DNA of 63,555 bases from Companilactobacillus tucceti DSM 20183 (GTDB taxonomy: Bacteria > Bacillota > Bacilli > Lactobacillales > Lactobacillaceae): positions 1 to 63,555 of the forward strand of contig NZ_AZDG01000013.1 in the NCBI RefSeq assembly GCF_001434665.1. Direction: 5' to 3'. Shown one piece after another: positions 35,612 through 43,978 of the stretch; positions within the stretch are counted from its first letter, which is position 1, and each line of letters begins with the position of its first letter. The notes below the pieces were generated by a model. The model did not search any database and was not told the origin of the DNA. It saw nothing but the letters and a program-made list of their open reading frames with translations. The translations under genes and the position numbers were made by a program.

Positions 35612-36424
35612 ATGGTAAACAATTTAGCAAAATTACCAATCCAGACATTAGTAAAAGAACCAAAAATCGTTGAAAAATTTGAATCTGTTTTAGGTAACAA
35701 ATCAGCTCAATTTGTTACATCGCTTATTAATGTTGTGAATAGTAATCAATCTTTGAAGAATGTTGATCAAATGAGCGTTGTTGCCTCCGCTATGGTGGCA
35801 GCCAGTTTAGATTTGCCAATTAATCAAGACTTAGGATACATGTGGTTAGTTCCATATGGCGGTAAGGCACAACCTCAGATGGGTTACAAAGGATATATCC
35901 AATTGGCACAGCGAACCGGACAGTACAAACATTTGAACGCCGTCGCAGTTTATGAAGACGAGTTTCAAAGTTACAACCCGTTAACCGAGCAATTGGATTA
36001 TGAACCTCATTTTAAGGATCGTGATTCCTCTGAAAAACCCGTTGGATACGTTGGTTACTTTGAGTTAACTAGTGGCTTTGAAAAAACTGTGTATTGGACA
36101 CGTAAACAAATTGATGACCACAGACAAAATTTTTCAAAAATGAGTGGAAAGTCAAAACCGAGTGGTGTTTGGGCAACTAATTTCGACGCAATGGCGCTCA
36201 AAACGGTTCTAAGAAACTTAATCAGTAAATGGGGACCAATGAGCGTGGAAATGCAAAAAGCATACGAAAGCGACGAGCAGGCAACAACAATCAGCACAAA
36301 CGACATCAAAGATATTGAAGCACAAGAAAAAGAGCCCGCAACTGATGTTAGTCAGCTGATCAATGGAAATGCAACGGAGGTAAATGTCAATGACTCGACC
36401 ACCAATTCAAAAGACTCTGAATAA
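35612..36424 (+). CDS. recT: RecT-family single-strand annealing protein
   Basis: A 270-residue recombinase. The RecT signature runs through YMWLVPYGGKAQPQMGYKG and the aromatic core near WTRKQIDDHRQNFSK. It anneals homologous single strands during phage recombination. It is paired with the next gene, a nuclease overlapping its end. Confidence 0.95.
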   Translation: MVNNLAKLPIQTLVKEPKIVEKFESVLGNKSAQFVTSLINVVNSNQSLKNVDQMSVVASAMVAASLDLPINQDLGYMWLVPYGGKAQPQMGYKGYIQLAQRTGQYKHLNAVAVYEDEFQSYNPLTEQLDYEPHFKDRDSSEKPVGYVGYFELTSGFEKTVYWTRKQIDDHRQNFSKMSGKSKPSGVWATNFDAMALKTVLRNLISKWGPMSVEMQKAYESDEQATTISTNDIKDIEAQEKEPATDVSQLINGNATEVNVNDSTTNSKDSE

Positions 36425-37202
36425 AGAAACATATTATTCAATTGAATCAGATAGGTATTATCAATCGACAACTTTTTTCAAGAACTTTGAAAAATGTGAG
36501 ACCGCAACCGTGGCACAGCTAAATGATATATACAAACCAGATATAAACCAAAAAGCTCTATTGGTTGGCAATTACTTGCATTCTTACTTTGAAAGTCATA
36601 CGGCTCACGAGAATTTCATTAAACAACACGAAAGTGACATGTTCACAAAGCGGGGCACACTGTTAAAAGACTATCAGATTGCTGACTCAATGATTGCAAC
36701 GCTTGCTGATGATCCAATGTTCAATAATCTTTATCAGGGTAAGAAAGAGGCAATCGTTAAAGGCCAAATTGAAGGCGTTAATTGGAAAGGCAAAATTGAT
36801 TGTTTGAACCTAGACCGCAAAATATTTCTTGATTTAAAAACAACTAGGGAAATAGACCGTAAATATTGGAACGAAGAAAAACATATGTGGCAATCATTTA
36901 TGGACGAATATAATTATCCGTTGCAAATGTATGTATACCAGCAATTAATTTATCAACAATATGGAGTCATGTGTACACCTTATATTATTGCAGTAAGTAA
37001 ACAAGAAATACCCGCAAAGGCTGTTATCTCGATTCCTAAGAAGCGACTAGCAGAGGCCCAAGAAGAGATTGAAACACTTCAACCAAGATTTGAAAAAGTA
37101 AAGAGCGGATTTGAAGTACCAATACGTTGTGGTAAATGTGCTTATTGTCGAAAAACTGCAACACTAGGGGAAATTACAAGCATGGAAAACCTTATTAGTT
37201 AG
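36390..37202 (+). CDS. PD-(D/E)XK exonuclease with Cas4-like cysteine pattern
   Basis: A 270-residue nuclease. The active site is WKGKIDCLN and FLDLKTTRE (about 131-148). Cys36 and the C-terminal trio Cys247, Cys250 and Cys253 (CGKCAYC) match the four-cysteine [4Fe-4S] arrangement of Cas4 and AddB-type nucleases. It probably resects ends for RecT, as in RecE/RecT pairs (DUF3799-type). The start at 36,390 is nine bases after GGAGG and overlaps recT. Confidence 0.85.
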   Translation: MTRPPIQKTLNKETYYSIESDRYYQSTTFFKNFEKCETATVAQLNDIYKPDINQKALLVGNYLHSYFESHTAHENFIKQHESDMFTKRGTLLKDYQIADSMIATLADDPMFNNLYQGKKEAIVKGQIEGVNWKGKIDCLNLDRKIFLDLKTTREIDRKYWNEEKHMWQSFMDEYNYPLQMYVYQQLIYQQYGVMCTPYIIAVSKQEIPAKAVISIPKKRLAEAQEEIETLQPRFEKVKSGFEVPIRCGKCAYCRKTATLGEITSMENLIS

Positions 37203-37211
37203 GAGGGCGAG

Positions 37212-38102
37212 ATGGCAAGACCAATTAAGAAAGGGCTTGATTACTTCCCATTAGATGTCAGTTTTCTTCAGGATATAAAAATTAGAAAAGTAATTCGAGC
37301 TTGTGGAAGTGCCGCACCAACGGTAATCATTTGTATTCTCGGATATGTTTATCAAGATGAGGGATATTTTTTATATTTTGATGATGATACGCGTTTTCTA
37401 ATTGCTGAAGACATCGATACAACTGAAGAACTAGTTGATAAGGTAGTTCAAAAAGCATTAGAGATAAAATTTTTTGATCAACTACTATTTACCAAATACA
37501 AAATACTGACTTCGACTGGAATTCAAAACAGATATAAGCAAGCCAGTTACAAAAAAACAAACAATACGATTCGAAAAGATTTCGATTTATTAAACCCTAG
37601 TAAAAATGACAACGGGGTTTCCGGTGTCGATAACCCTGTTTCCGACACCGGAAACCCAGACGCTGTTGAATTATCGACGTCAGTAACCCCAGTTTCCGAC
37701 GTCGGAAGTACACAAAGTAAAGTAAAGGAAAGTAAAGAAAAGGAAAGTAAAGAAAAGCAGAGTAAAGAAATAGAGTCACCTGCTGTTACTTTTCAAAAAA
37801 CTCTTACAGTGTATCAACAAAACATTGGGGTACTAAATCCATTAGTGCAGCAAAACATAGAATATCGAATCAATGACTTCGTTAATCAAGGAACTAATGA
37901 AATTGAAGCCAATGAGATTGTTCGACTCGCAATTGAAAAGGCAGCCCTTAGCAATAAGCTGTCTTGGAATTATGCAGATGGGATTTTAAAGAACTGGTTG
38001 GATCACAGCTTGTTCACATTAAGCAATGTAAAGGCAGAACAAAAACCGAAGACCAAGAATGAACCATACTCTGTTGATGAATCGGACAAATTACCATACT
38101 AG
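37212..38102 (+). CDS. Phage replication initiator, DUF4373 plus DnaD-like
   Basis: A 296-residue protein. The N-terminus (LDYFPLDVSFLQDIKIRKVI) matches the Lin1244/Lin1753-like domain (DUF4373). A Lys/Glu/Ser repeat linker (KESKEKESKEKQSKE) follows, and residues about 195-265 resemble the DnaD/DnaB_2 domain. It likely binds the origin inside its own gene and recruits the loader encoded next. Confidence 0.85.
   Translation: MARPIKKGLDYFPLDVSFLQDIKIRKVIRACGSAAPTVIICILGYVYQDEGYFLYFDDDTRFLIAEDIDTTEELVDKVVQKALEIKFFDQLLFTKYKILTSTGIQNRYKQASYKKTNNTIRKDFDLLNPSKNDNGVSGVDNPVSDTGNPDAVELSTSVTPVSDVGSTQSKVKESKEKESKEKQSKEIESPAVTFQKTLTVYQQNIGVLNPLVQQNIEYRINDFVNQGTNEIEANEIVRLAIEKAALSNKLSWNYADGILKNWLDHSLFTLSNVKAEQKPKTKNEPYSVDESDKLPY
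37615..37707. other. Candidate phage replication origin in the initiator gene
   Basis: A perfect 15-bp inverted repeat, GGGTTTCCGGTGTCG (37,615-37,629) with its complement at 37,643-37,657, is followed by a related 14-bp palindrome TTCCGACGTCGGAA (37,694-37,707). Such repeats within an initiator gene often mark the origin. Confidence 0.5.
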
Positions 38103-38111
38103 GAGGGCGAA

Positions 38112-38879
38112 ATGGAAAACTTAGGAACAATCATGAGTGAACTGTTGGCAGACCTCAAAAAAAAAGACATCAACGTTGATTGGGGTAACTTGAAGAATAT
38201 CGACATGGACGAACGGCGAAAACAAGACGAGATTAACATAACCAAAAGATATAAGGCACAAGAAAAGTATCGAATGTTTAACAGTTCGCTTGTTAGTGAT
38301 ATTGATGATCTGAAAAGCGTTTTTGATGACTTTGATACAGATACACCGGAGCAAGAACAAGAACTCTTACAGGCTCGAAATATCGCAAATGAAATATATA
38401 AAGGCAATACATCGAACTACCTATTCACTGGTAAAGCCGGAAGAGGTAAAACCATGTTGGCAGTTAGCATTTTGAACGGATTAAAGTCGCTTGATACCGA
38501 CATTACTTGTTTGTTTGTCAGCGCTGAAATGTTAATCAATTTAGAACGCCAAGCCGTTACAGATAAGTTCAACATTGAAAAACATGACGTTTACCGAATC
38601 GAAAAATGTATTCAAAAATGCGATGTGTTAGTGCTTGATGATTTAGGCAGTGAAACAAGTTTCGCATCGGGTAAGGATATACAACCTGCAACGAGATTTA
38701 CACAAGAAGTATTATTTCGGATTGCTGATTACCGCAAAAACAAAGCGAATATCATTACCACCAATAACACTGGTGAAGAATTATTAAGAATGTACAACGG
38801 AAAGATCGCTAGTCGATTACTTACTAAAAAAAGAGAAAATGCCATCGTGTTTGATGGTCAAGATATGAGAGATATTTAA
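38112..38879 (+). CDS. DnaC-like helicase loader (AAA+ ATPase)
   Basis: A 255-residue ATPase with Walker A TGKAGRGKTMLA (about 108-119), Walker B VLVLDDLGSE (about 174-183) and sensor-type motif NIITTNN. It loads the replicative helicase at the origin marked by the DnaD-like initiator encoded just upstream. No phage helicase is in the window, so it probably recruits the host enzyme. Confidence 0.93.
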   Translation: MENLGTIMSELLADLKKKDINVDWGNLKNIDMDERRKQDEINITKRYKAQEKYRMFNSSLVSDIDDLKSVFDDFDTDTPEQEQELLQARNIANEIYKGNTSNYLFTGKAGRGKTMLAVSILNGLKSLDTDITCLFVSAEMLINLERQAVTDKFNIEKHDVYRIEKCIQKCDVLVLDDLGSETSFASGKDIQPATRFTQEVLFRIADYRKNKANIITTNNTGEELLRMYNGKIASRLLTKKRENAIVFDGQDMRDI

Positions 38880-38891
38880 GGAGTGAACAAC

Positions 38892-39188
38892 ATGAATCTA
38901 AAAGAAATGAAAACAATTGAACTTAATAGATACCCCGAATTTGAAGAAAATACACCAGTGTACGCAATTAGAGAATTGCAGGCAGCAAGGAATAGGGCAA
39001 TCACGATTGCCACATATTCAATGTTGCAGTATCAAACAATTAAACAATTACCAAAAGACACGATGAGTTATTACCGTGATGAATCGCTTGAACAAGATTT
39101 ACAAGAATTGATGGAATTATCAAAATCAGTTAGTGAAACATTAAGTACAAAACTAGAAATAGCAAATAGAAAAATGGGGGCTTATTAG
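38892..39188 (+). CDS. Phage replication-region protein, unknown
   Basis: A 98-residue helical protein that I do not recognise. The start at 38,892 is eight bases after AAGGAG. Its end overlaps the upstream region of the RusA gene. Confidence 0.65.
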   Translation: MNLKEMKTIELNRYPEFEENTPVYAIRELQAARNRAITIATYSMLQYQTIKQLPKDTMSYYRDESLEQDLQELMELSKSVSETLSTKLEIANRKMGAY

Positions 39189-39189
39189 A

Positions 39190-39609
39190 ATCAAAAAGAT
39201 CAAATTAACGATTAACACCGAGCCAGTACCCGCAAGCCGTCCGAGGTTCACCAGAAATGGCAAAACCTACAATGAGGCTAAATATGCTAAGTACAAAAAA
39301 AGCATTGAAGAACTTTATCGAAAGAATTTTGACAACAAACAAATTTTCGATCGTGGCGAACCGTTAAAAGTGGAATTGCATTTTTACCGTGGAATACAAA
39401 AATCGATTTCCAAAAAGGAACATGGAAGAAGAGCAATGCAAATAGTTAAACCTGCACTTAAACCCGATATCGATAATTACACAAAGGCGGTTTTAGACGG
39501 TTTAAAAAAAGCATGGTTTGATGACGGGCAAATTGTTGAGATCCACGCAACAAAGGATTATGACGAACAACCAAGGGTGGAGGTAACAATTGAAAAAATT
39601 AACAGTTGA
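39190..39609 (+). CDS. rusA: RusA-family Holliday junction resolvase, unusual start codon
   Basis: The family motif KPDIDNYTKAVLDGL and the following DDG carry the catalytic aspartates. The reading frame has a complete RusA N-terminus (KLTINTEPVPASRPRFTRNG) back to about 39,190, but no ATG, GTG or TTG there. ATC at 39,190, nine bases after GGGGG, is the likely start (ATT at 39,184 is the alternative). Starting at the GTG at 39,370 would remove 60 conserved residues. It resolves recombination junctions before packaging. Confidence 0.75.
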   Translation: MKKIKLTINTEPVPASRPRFTRNGKTYNEAKYAKYKKSIEELYRKNFDNKQIFDRGEPLKVELHFYRGIQKSISKKEHGRRAMQIVKPALKPDIDNYTKAVLDGLKKAWFDDGQIVEIHATKDYDEQPRVEVTIEKINS

Positions 39610-39748
39610 TGAAAGCCAACGTTTTATTGAAGAAGTTTACGACAGTGCGTTTTTTCTACACACTGGGAAACCGATAACACTTGATGAATTAGCTTTGATT
39701 GTAAAAACAGCCAACCAAATACAAAAAGGACGTGATTCAGATGATTAA
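39590..39748 (+). CDS. Small phage protein, unknown
   Basis: A 52-residue protein starting with TTG at 39,590, six bases after GGAGG. It overlaps both rusA and the SSB gene, which supports real translation. Function unknown. Confidence 0.6.
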   Translation: MKKLTVDESQRFIEEVYDSAFFLHTGKPITLDELALIVKTANQIQKGRDSDD

Positions 39749-40196
39749 TAGAGCAGTGATTACAGGACGTTTAACAAAAAGACCAGATCTTAAATACACA
39801 CAAAGTGGTATCGCAGTTACACAATTCACGGTGGCGGTAAATCGTGCATTTAAAGATTCAAATGGAGAACGGCAAGCCGATTTTATTAATTGCGTTATGT
39901 GGCGCAAGGCAGCAGAGAATTTCACTAGATACGTTGATAAGGGTTCATTGGTCGGGATTGATGGACGGATTCAAACACGGACATATAAGAATAAGGAAGG
40001 TACAACCGTATATGTTACAGAAGTGGTTGCTGATCAATTCACGTTCCTAGAATCAAAAAAAGATAGCACTAGCGGTCAAAGTGGTTCTAATTGGGGTAAT
40101 AGTGCAAACAACAGCCAAAACGGCGCACAAGGGCAAAATGACCCATTCCAAGCATCTGCACAAAGCGAAGTGAAAGATGATGATTTACCTTTTTAG
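39741..40196 (+). CDS. ssb: Single-stranded DNA-binding protein
   Basis: A 151-residue protein. The OB fold starts INRAVITGRLTKRPDL, has the internal motif DFINCVMWRKAAENF and ends in the acidic tip DDDLPF that binds partner proteins. The linker is rich in Gly, Ser, Asn and Gln. The ATG at 39,741 matches the family start. It coats single strands in phage replication. Confidence 0.96.
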   Translation: MINRAVITGRLTKRPDLKYTQSGIAVTQFTVAVNRAFKDSNGERQADFINCVMWRKAAENFTRYVDKGSLVGIDGRIQTRTYKNKEGTTVYVTEVVADQFTFLESKKDSTSGQSGSNWGNSANNSQNGAQGQNDPFQASAQSEVKDDDLPF

Positions 40197-40205
40197 GTGA
40201 ACGAC

Positions 40206-40385
40206 ATGAAGAAAGATAAAGAAAGAAAAATCGAGTTGCCCCAAAAAATAACGGTTGTTGATGGACAAATATTTTTTGATGAAACAGACAACATCTTAAA
40301 AACAGATACAGGTATTCCAATTGTTGAAATTGAGAATGTAATGCAACCATTGACACCGCCACACAAAGGAAAACCGACCGCATGA
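40206..40385 (+). CDS. Small phage protein, unknown
   Basis: A 59-residue protein after AGGTG at 40,206. A basic N-terminus precedes a probable beta-rich segment (KITVVDGQIFFDETDNI). Its stop overlaps the next start (ATGA). Confidence 0.55.
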   Translation: MKKDKERKIELPQKITVVDGQIFFDETDNILKTDTGIPIVEIENVMQPLTPPHKGKPTA

Positions 40386-40546
40386 AAAACATTCCCTTGG
40401 CAATTTACCAAATGAAATTGAATGAATACACAAATATTGAAATTGCCGATGCATTACGGATCAGCGATGAAGAATTATGCAAGCAAATGGAACGTATCAA
40501 CAGAGATAAACAAGCCTTTGAAAGGAGAAACCAACTTGAACTTTAA
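40382..40546 (+). CDS. Small phage protein with possible helix-turn-helix
   Basis: A 54-residue protein overlapping the previous gene by four bases. YTNIEIADALRISDEELCKQ resembles a helix-turn-helix; function unknown. Confidence 0.55.
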   Translation: MKNIPLAIYQMKLNEYTNIEIADALRISDEELCKQMERINRDKQAFERRNQLEL

Positions 40547-40727
40547 AAGTATTTACAAAGAACATATGTCTAGGATTTTTGAAGATCAACAACACAGCAT
40601 AGAAAAAACTATTGCATATGTAATCAAGCATGAGATGCAATTACCAAATGAATTAGCATTAGCAAGACGACACTTGACGGAAAGGGAAAAGAACGAATTA
40701 TTAATTGATATTAGTTTGCCGTTCTAG
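40536..40727 (+). CDS. Small phage protein, unknown
   Basis: A 63-residue protein starting with TTG at 40,536 after AAAGGAG and overlapping the preceding gene. Mostly helical and charged. Not recognised. Confidence 0.55.
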   Translation: MNFKSIYKEHMSRIFEDQQHSIEKTIAYVIKHEMQLPNELALARRHLTEREKNELLIDISLPF

Positions 40728-40734
40728 TTAATTC

Positions 40735-41115
40735 ATGAACAAAATTGTTGAATGGGTAATCGAATTAGAAGAAGAATTTGGAAATATGCGAAACGTGCCA
40801 GACACGCACCCAACATTGATGAAGATTAGGGCGGAAGATCGCATTGGAAATGAAATGAGTGAACGAGCAAAAAATTTCAGATGGGATTACATACAAAAAG
40901 AATTAGACAGTGGCACGCCAAAACGTACAATCATTGATTTGTATGAAATCAACAAAACTGAATTTGATAAGGCTATGCGATTTAAATTGATCAATGATAT
41001 TGCTTGGAAACGTGTACGGCGGGCAAAGACCTATCAAAAATCAGTCGATAAAAAGCGGAGATTGAAACAAGAAAAAATTGAACAATTAAGAAGGGAACGA
41101 ATCAATGGAAAATAG
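40735..41115 (+). CDS. Phage protein, basic C-terminus, unknown
   Basis: A 126-residue protein. The middle (KRTIIDLYEINKTEFDKAMR) looks like a helix-turn-helix, and the last 35 residues are strongly basic, suggesting DNA or RNA binding. No clear ribosome site before the ATG. Its end overlaps the next gene. Confidence 0.6.
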   Translation: MNKIVEWVIELEEEFGNMRNVPDTHPTLMKIRAEDRIGNEMSERAKNFRWDYIQKELDSGTPKRTIIDLYEINKTEFDKAMRFKLINDIAWKRVRRAKTYQKSVDKKRRLKQEKIEQLRRERINGK

Positions 41116-41440
41116 TGCAGTTGAATCAATGCAAATTGCCCGTGAAGTTATATCAAAGAATCTTTTGAAGACTAGCGGTGAATATAAAAGAGGTATGGAA
41201 GCTTGTGATGAGGCTATTGCGGAATTGCAACTAGAAACATGTGAGTATTGTGACCCAATGAACTCAAAGCCTTTTGGTATTGTTTCTGATGATTCATCTG
41301 ACATTAATTACACTTCAGTGGTTATAGATGAAAATATAATCACTGATCGGGTTGAAAATGAGTGCATGAATTGGGAACGCTTTACAACTCCTATTAATTA
41401 CTGTCCTATGTGTGGCAGAAAGTTGGAGGTGGAAGAATGA
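41105..41440 (+). CDS. Phage zinc-ribbon protein
   Basis: A 111-residue protein. CEYC near residue 48 and CPMCGRKL near the C-terminus form a split zinc ribbon around a variable segment. Such proteins are common in phages of lactic acid bacteria; function unknown. It overlaps its neighbours on both sides. Confidence 0.7.
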   Translation: MENSAVESMQIAREVISKNLLKTSGEYKRGMEACDEAIAELQLETCEYCDPMNSKPFGIVSDDSSDINYTSVVIDENIITDRVENECMNWERFTTPINYCPMCGRKLEVEE

Positions 41441-41673
41441 TTAAACCGCAAGAATACAGATTAAAACTAACTGATGAAGATATAGATGACTTGTATTGGC
41501 TAGACAAATCAGACCCGTATTTTCATGACGGATATATTTACGGCTACTTACTGCCATATACAACGGGTTATGCATTAGTTGGTAGACCGATTGAATTATC
41601 CGAGGACTGTATACGTCCAGAATTTTGGTTGCATATCCTGACACTAGATGGATTGGAGGAAGTAGAAGAATAA
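41437..41673 (+). CDS. Small phage protein, unknown
   Basis: A 78-residue protein rich in Tyr and Asp. The start at 41,437 is seven bases after GGAGG and overlaps the previous stop by four bases. Not recognised. Confidence 0.6.
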   Translation: MIKPQEYRLKLTDEDIDDLYWLDKSDPYFHDGYIYGYLLPYTTGYALVGRPIELSEDCIRPEFWLHILTLDGLEEVEE

Positions 41674-41707
41674 AAAAAGTGAACGCAATCAATTGCTAAT
41701 TTTAGAA

Positions 41708-41857
41708 ATGAAACAAGCAATTGAAATTTTAGAAGGTAAAGATCACGGCGCTAACTTGCATAATTTACTCTTGTCAATTCGCAAAAATTCTATTCAAGTT
41801 GATAAGAATACCAATCAAGGATATTGGAATAGATGGGGAAAGGGTGAAGAAGAATGA
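41708..41857 (+). CDS. Small phage protein, unknown
   Basis: A 49-residue protein from the ATG at 41,708; the frame is open upstream to about 41,670 without a clear start, so the true start may be earlier. Its stop overlaps the next ATG (ATGA), which supports translation. Confidence 0.45.
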   Translation: MKQAIEILEGKDHGANLHNLLLSIRKNSIQVDKNTNQGYWNRWGKGEEE

Positions 41858-42267
41858 AAAATAAATTAAACATAGACTATACGAAAAACGAATTAAACGA
41901 ATTAAAACAAATAAGTAAGGAGGGCGCCCGCAAAGCATCACCAATGCATGTGATTAGTGCAATTGTTCAACAAAAATATTATTATCTTAACCTCATGTCT
42001 GAAAACTTAGATCGTGATGAAGAATATGCGTTCATTTCGGATATCAACAATGTGGTGATGGGAACTGCTAAACTTCCTGAGAAAAAATACTATATATATA
42101 ATGACATAACTCACCAGTATCTAGGTAAATATGAACCGTCTGATAATATGACCGTGGTATATGGTTGGTTTGCACCATTTAACAAATCGGCATTATTTTT
42201 AACCATGGAAGAGATCAAAAAAATTGATGGGCGCTTGATCCCATATGCTGTGGAGGTAAAAAGATGA
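41854..42267 (+). CDS. DUF1642-like phage protein, paralogue 1
   Basis: A 137-residue protein. The end (TMEEIKKIDGRLIPYAVEV) resembles DUF1642 proteins. It shares DYT, SK, DINNVVMGTA and PEK.Y in the same order with the gene at 42,869, so the two are paralogues. Function unknown. Confidence 0.6.
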   Translation: MKNKLNIDYTKNELNELKQISKEGARKASPMHVISAIVQQKYYYLNLMSENLDRDEEYAFISDINNVVMGTAKLPEKKYYIYNDITHQYLGKYEPSDNMTVVYGWFAPFNKSALFLTMEEIKKIDGRLIPYAVEVKR

Positions 42268-42695
42268 GAACTATTACAGGGTGGACCGAAGAAGAGATTG
42301 AAGAACTTGAATGGCAAAAAAATCAAAAAAATGATTTTGATGATGTTTTAGATGTTTTATATGATCAAGAGAACCAAACGTATTTGAAAGATAAATATAT
42401 GAAATCACAGATACCAGAACAGATGATTTTTGATATGGTTGATTACTGGAGAGGTGACGGTGTTTTTTTTAATCCACGGTACCTCTGGAAATTAAAACCA
42501 ACTCTCACTCAAGAAACAGGGAAAGATATATATTTATTTAAGGACGGTATTGATGGTGTTCCCGTTCTTGGAACAAATTGCAATGATGTTTCCATTCCGA
42601 AAGAGAATAAATTTTTAACTTTAAAACAAGTTAGAAATCTACTCAAAGACACTTACTTCTGCCTTGATATGTTTGAAGGGAAAGAGGTTGGATAG
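42264..42695 (+). CDS. Phage protein, unknown
   Basis: A 143-residue acidic protein starting within the stop of the preceding gene (ATGA). It has an N-terminal helical segment (WTEEEIEELEWQKNQKNDF) and a more beta-like C-terminal half. Not recognised. Confidence 0.6.
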   Translation: MRTITGWTEEEIEELEWQKNQKNDFDDVLDVLYDQENQTYLKDKYMKSQIPEQMIFDMVDYWRGDGVFFNPRYLWKLKPTLTQETGKDIYLFKDGIDGVPVLGTNCNDVSIPKENKFLTLKQVRNLLKDTYFCLDMFEGKEVG

Positions 42696-42702
42696 GTAAC
42701 AT

Positions 42703-42879
42703 ATGGAAAAGTTAAGGAAAGCAACATTAAAATATTTAGAGCAACAGTTAGAGGATTACCAAACTATTGATGATGAAATAGCTCGAATGAGAATTAGAGT
42801 TACAGCTATTGATCCAAAATTTGTGCCATTTATGGAAGAGGTAGAAGACGATAAATTGGAGGGTAATAATGAAATATAA
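42703..42879 (+). CDS. Small coiled-coil phage protein
   Basis: A 58-residue protein (KATLKYLEQQLEDYQTIDDE) with helical heptads and an acidic end. It overlaps the following gene by 11 bases. It resembles the N-terminal helical part of some late activators, but this is weak. Confidence 0.55.
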   Translation: MEKLRKATLKYLEQQLEDYQTIDDEIARMRIRVTAIDPKFVPFMEEVEDDKLEGNNEI

Positions 42880-43285
42880 ATTAAAATTAGATTACACGGC
42901 AGACGAATTAAAGGAATTAAAAGAACTTAGCAAAGTTTGTGCTAGTCCAATGACCGCAGTATGGCTAGTGGTAGACTCGGAAAATGACGATGATATGTTC
43001 ATAAAATTGCAGGCAAAATATAATGCAATTGAGCATGAAGACGAATTTAATTTCATGGCAGATATTAATAATGTGGTAATGGGAACTGCTATTTTTCCAG
43101 AGAAAGAGTATGTTGTTCATGATAAAGTTACAGACCAGTATATCTATTACAGTATAAAAAGGATTGGTTTATTCTGGGGGCAATCTGGAGCAAAGATACC
43201 TTATAAAAATACCAAAAAGTGGTGGTTATCGATTAACCCAGCATACGAACCAATGCTAGTGGAGGCAGACAATGAAGAATATTGA
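42869..43285 (+). CDS. DUF1642-like phage protein, paralogue 2
   Basis: A 138-residue paralogue of the gene at 41,854, sharing an N-terminal LDYTADELKELKELSK and the core FMADINNVVMGTAIFPEKEY. The C-terminal parts have diverged. GGAGG precedes the start. Function unknown. Confidence 0.6.
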   Translation: MKYKLKLDYTADELKELKELSKVCASPMTAVWLVVDSENDDDMFIKLQAKYNAIEHEDEFNFMADINNVVMGTAIFPEKEYVVHDKVTDQYIYYSIKRIGLFWGQSGAKIPYKNTKKWWLSINPAYEPMLVEADNEEY

Positions 43286-43430
43286 TAAAAAAAAGACCAA
43301 TTCAATTAAGAATTGGCAGAATATAGTGATTGTAAATAATGATTCAGAGCCAATTGCCATAATTTCAGACAATCAGATAATATTGAAAAATGGCTATAAA
43401 TATGAGATTGATGTTGGATTAGACAATTAG
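43272..43430 (+). CDS. Small phage protein, unknown
   Basis: A 52-residue protein starting after GGAGG and overlapping its upstream neighbour. It has a basic N-terminus and a beta-like C-terminal half. Not recognised. Confidence 0.55.
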   Translation: MKNIDKKKTNSIKNWQNIVIVNNDSEPIAIISDNQIILKNGYKYEIDVGLDN

Positions 43431-43515
43431 CTCAGCATATGGACTAATGCTAGAAAAAAAGTAGAAGACTAATGAATGGAAGCAAAATAGATTAAGTGAA
43501 ATTCGAGCGTTAATA

Positions 43516-43974
43516 ATGGGAAGGGTGAGCATCATTAGATCAGACATAAAGATTAGGACTGATATTCGTATTAGAGTAGAGGCAATCTTAAGAGATTATC
43601 CAGACTTAGAAGCTTATATTAAGAACCGCAAACGGGAGTTAATGATTCCACATCGTGAGGAAGATGGAAATGTAGGTGGTGGTAAGTCATCTAAGATTTC
43701 TAAGCCACAAGAACAAATGATGATTACGATTGACGCTGATCGTCGTCTTAAAAGTCTTGAACGTGAAAAATCAGCAATCGAAAAATGTTTTTTTGAGTCA
43801 GATACTGATACACAAATAATTATTAAAGAGTTGTATTTCAAGAAATATCGTGAGTATACAGTTGAAGGATTGGCATTCAATCATATTGTTAATTGCTCAG
43901 TTAGAACCGTTAAACGTTTAAAGAGTGATTTTCTATTGAAACTTGCTCATGAACTAGATATTTATGAACCTTAG
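43516..43974 (+). CDS. RinA/ArpU-like late transcription activator
   Basis: A 152-residue protein. The C-terminal part (YTVEGLAFNHIVNCSVRTVK) is a sigma-factor-like helix-turn-helix; an Arg-rich N-terminus precedes a helical middle. Such proteins switch on packaging and structural genes in phages of Gram-positive bacteria. It is the last early gene, and repeated TTGGCAC sites begin only five bases after its stop. Confidence 0.82.
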   Translation: MGRVSIIRSDIKIRTDIRIRVEAILRDYPDLEAYIKNRKRELMIPHREEDGNVGGGKSSKISKPQEQMMITIDADRRLKSLEREKSAIEKCFFESDTDTQIIIKELYFKKYREYTVEGLAFNHIVNCSVRTVKRLKSDFLLKLAHELDIYEP

Positions 43975-43978
43975 AAAT

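Noticed and set aside
37720-37775. Short tandem AAGTAAAG/AAAGAAAAG repeats considered as a CRISPR or iteron array
   Set aside because: They are simply codons for a Lys-Glu-Ser linker; no regular spacers.
39370-39609. RusA starting at GTG 39,370
   Set aside because: This would remove a conserved N-terminus that is clearly present in frame upstream.
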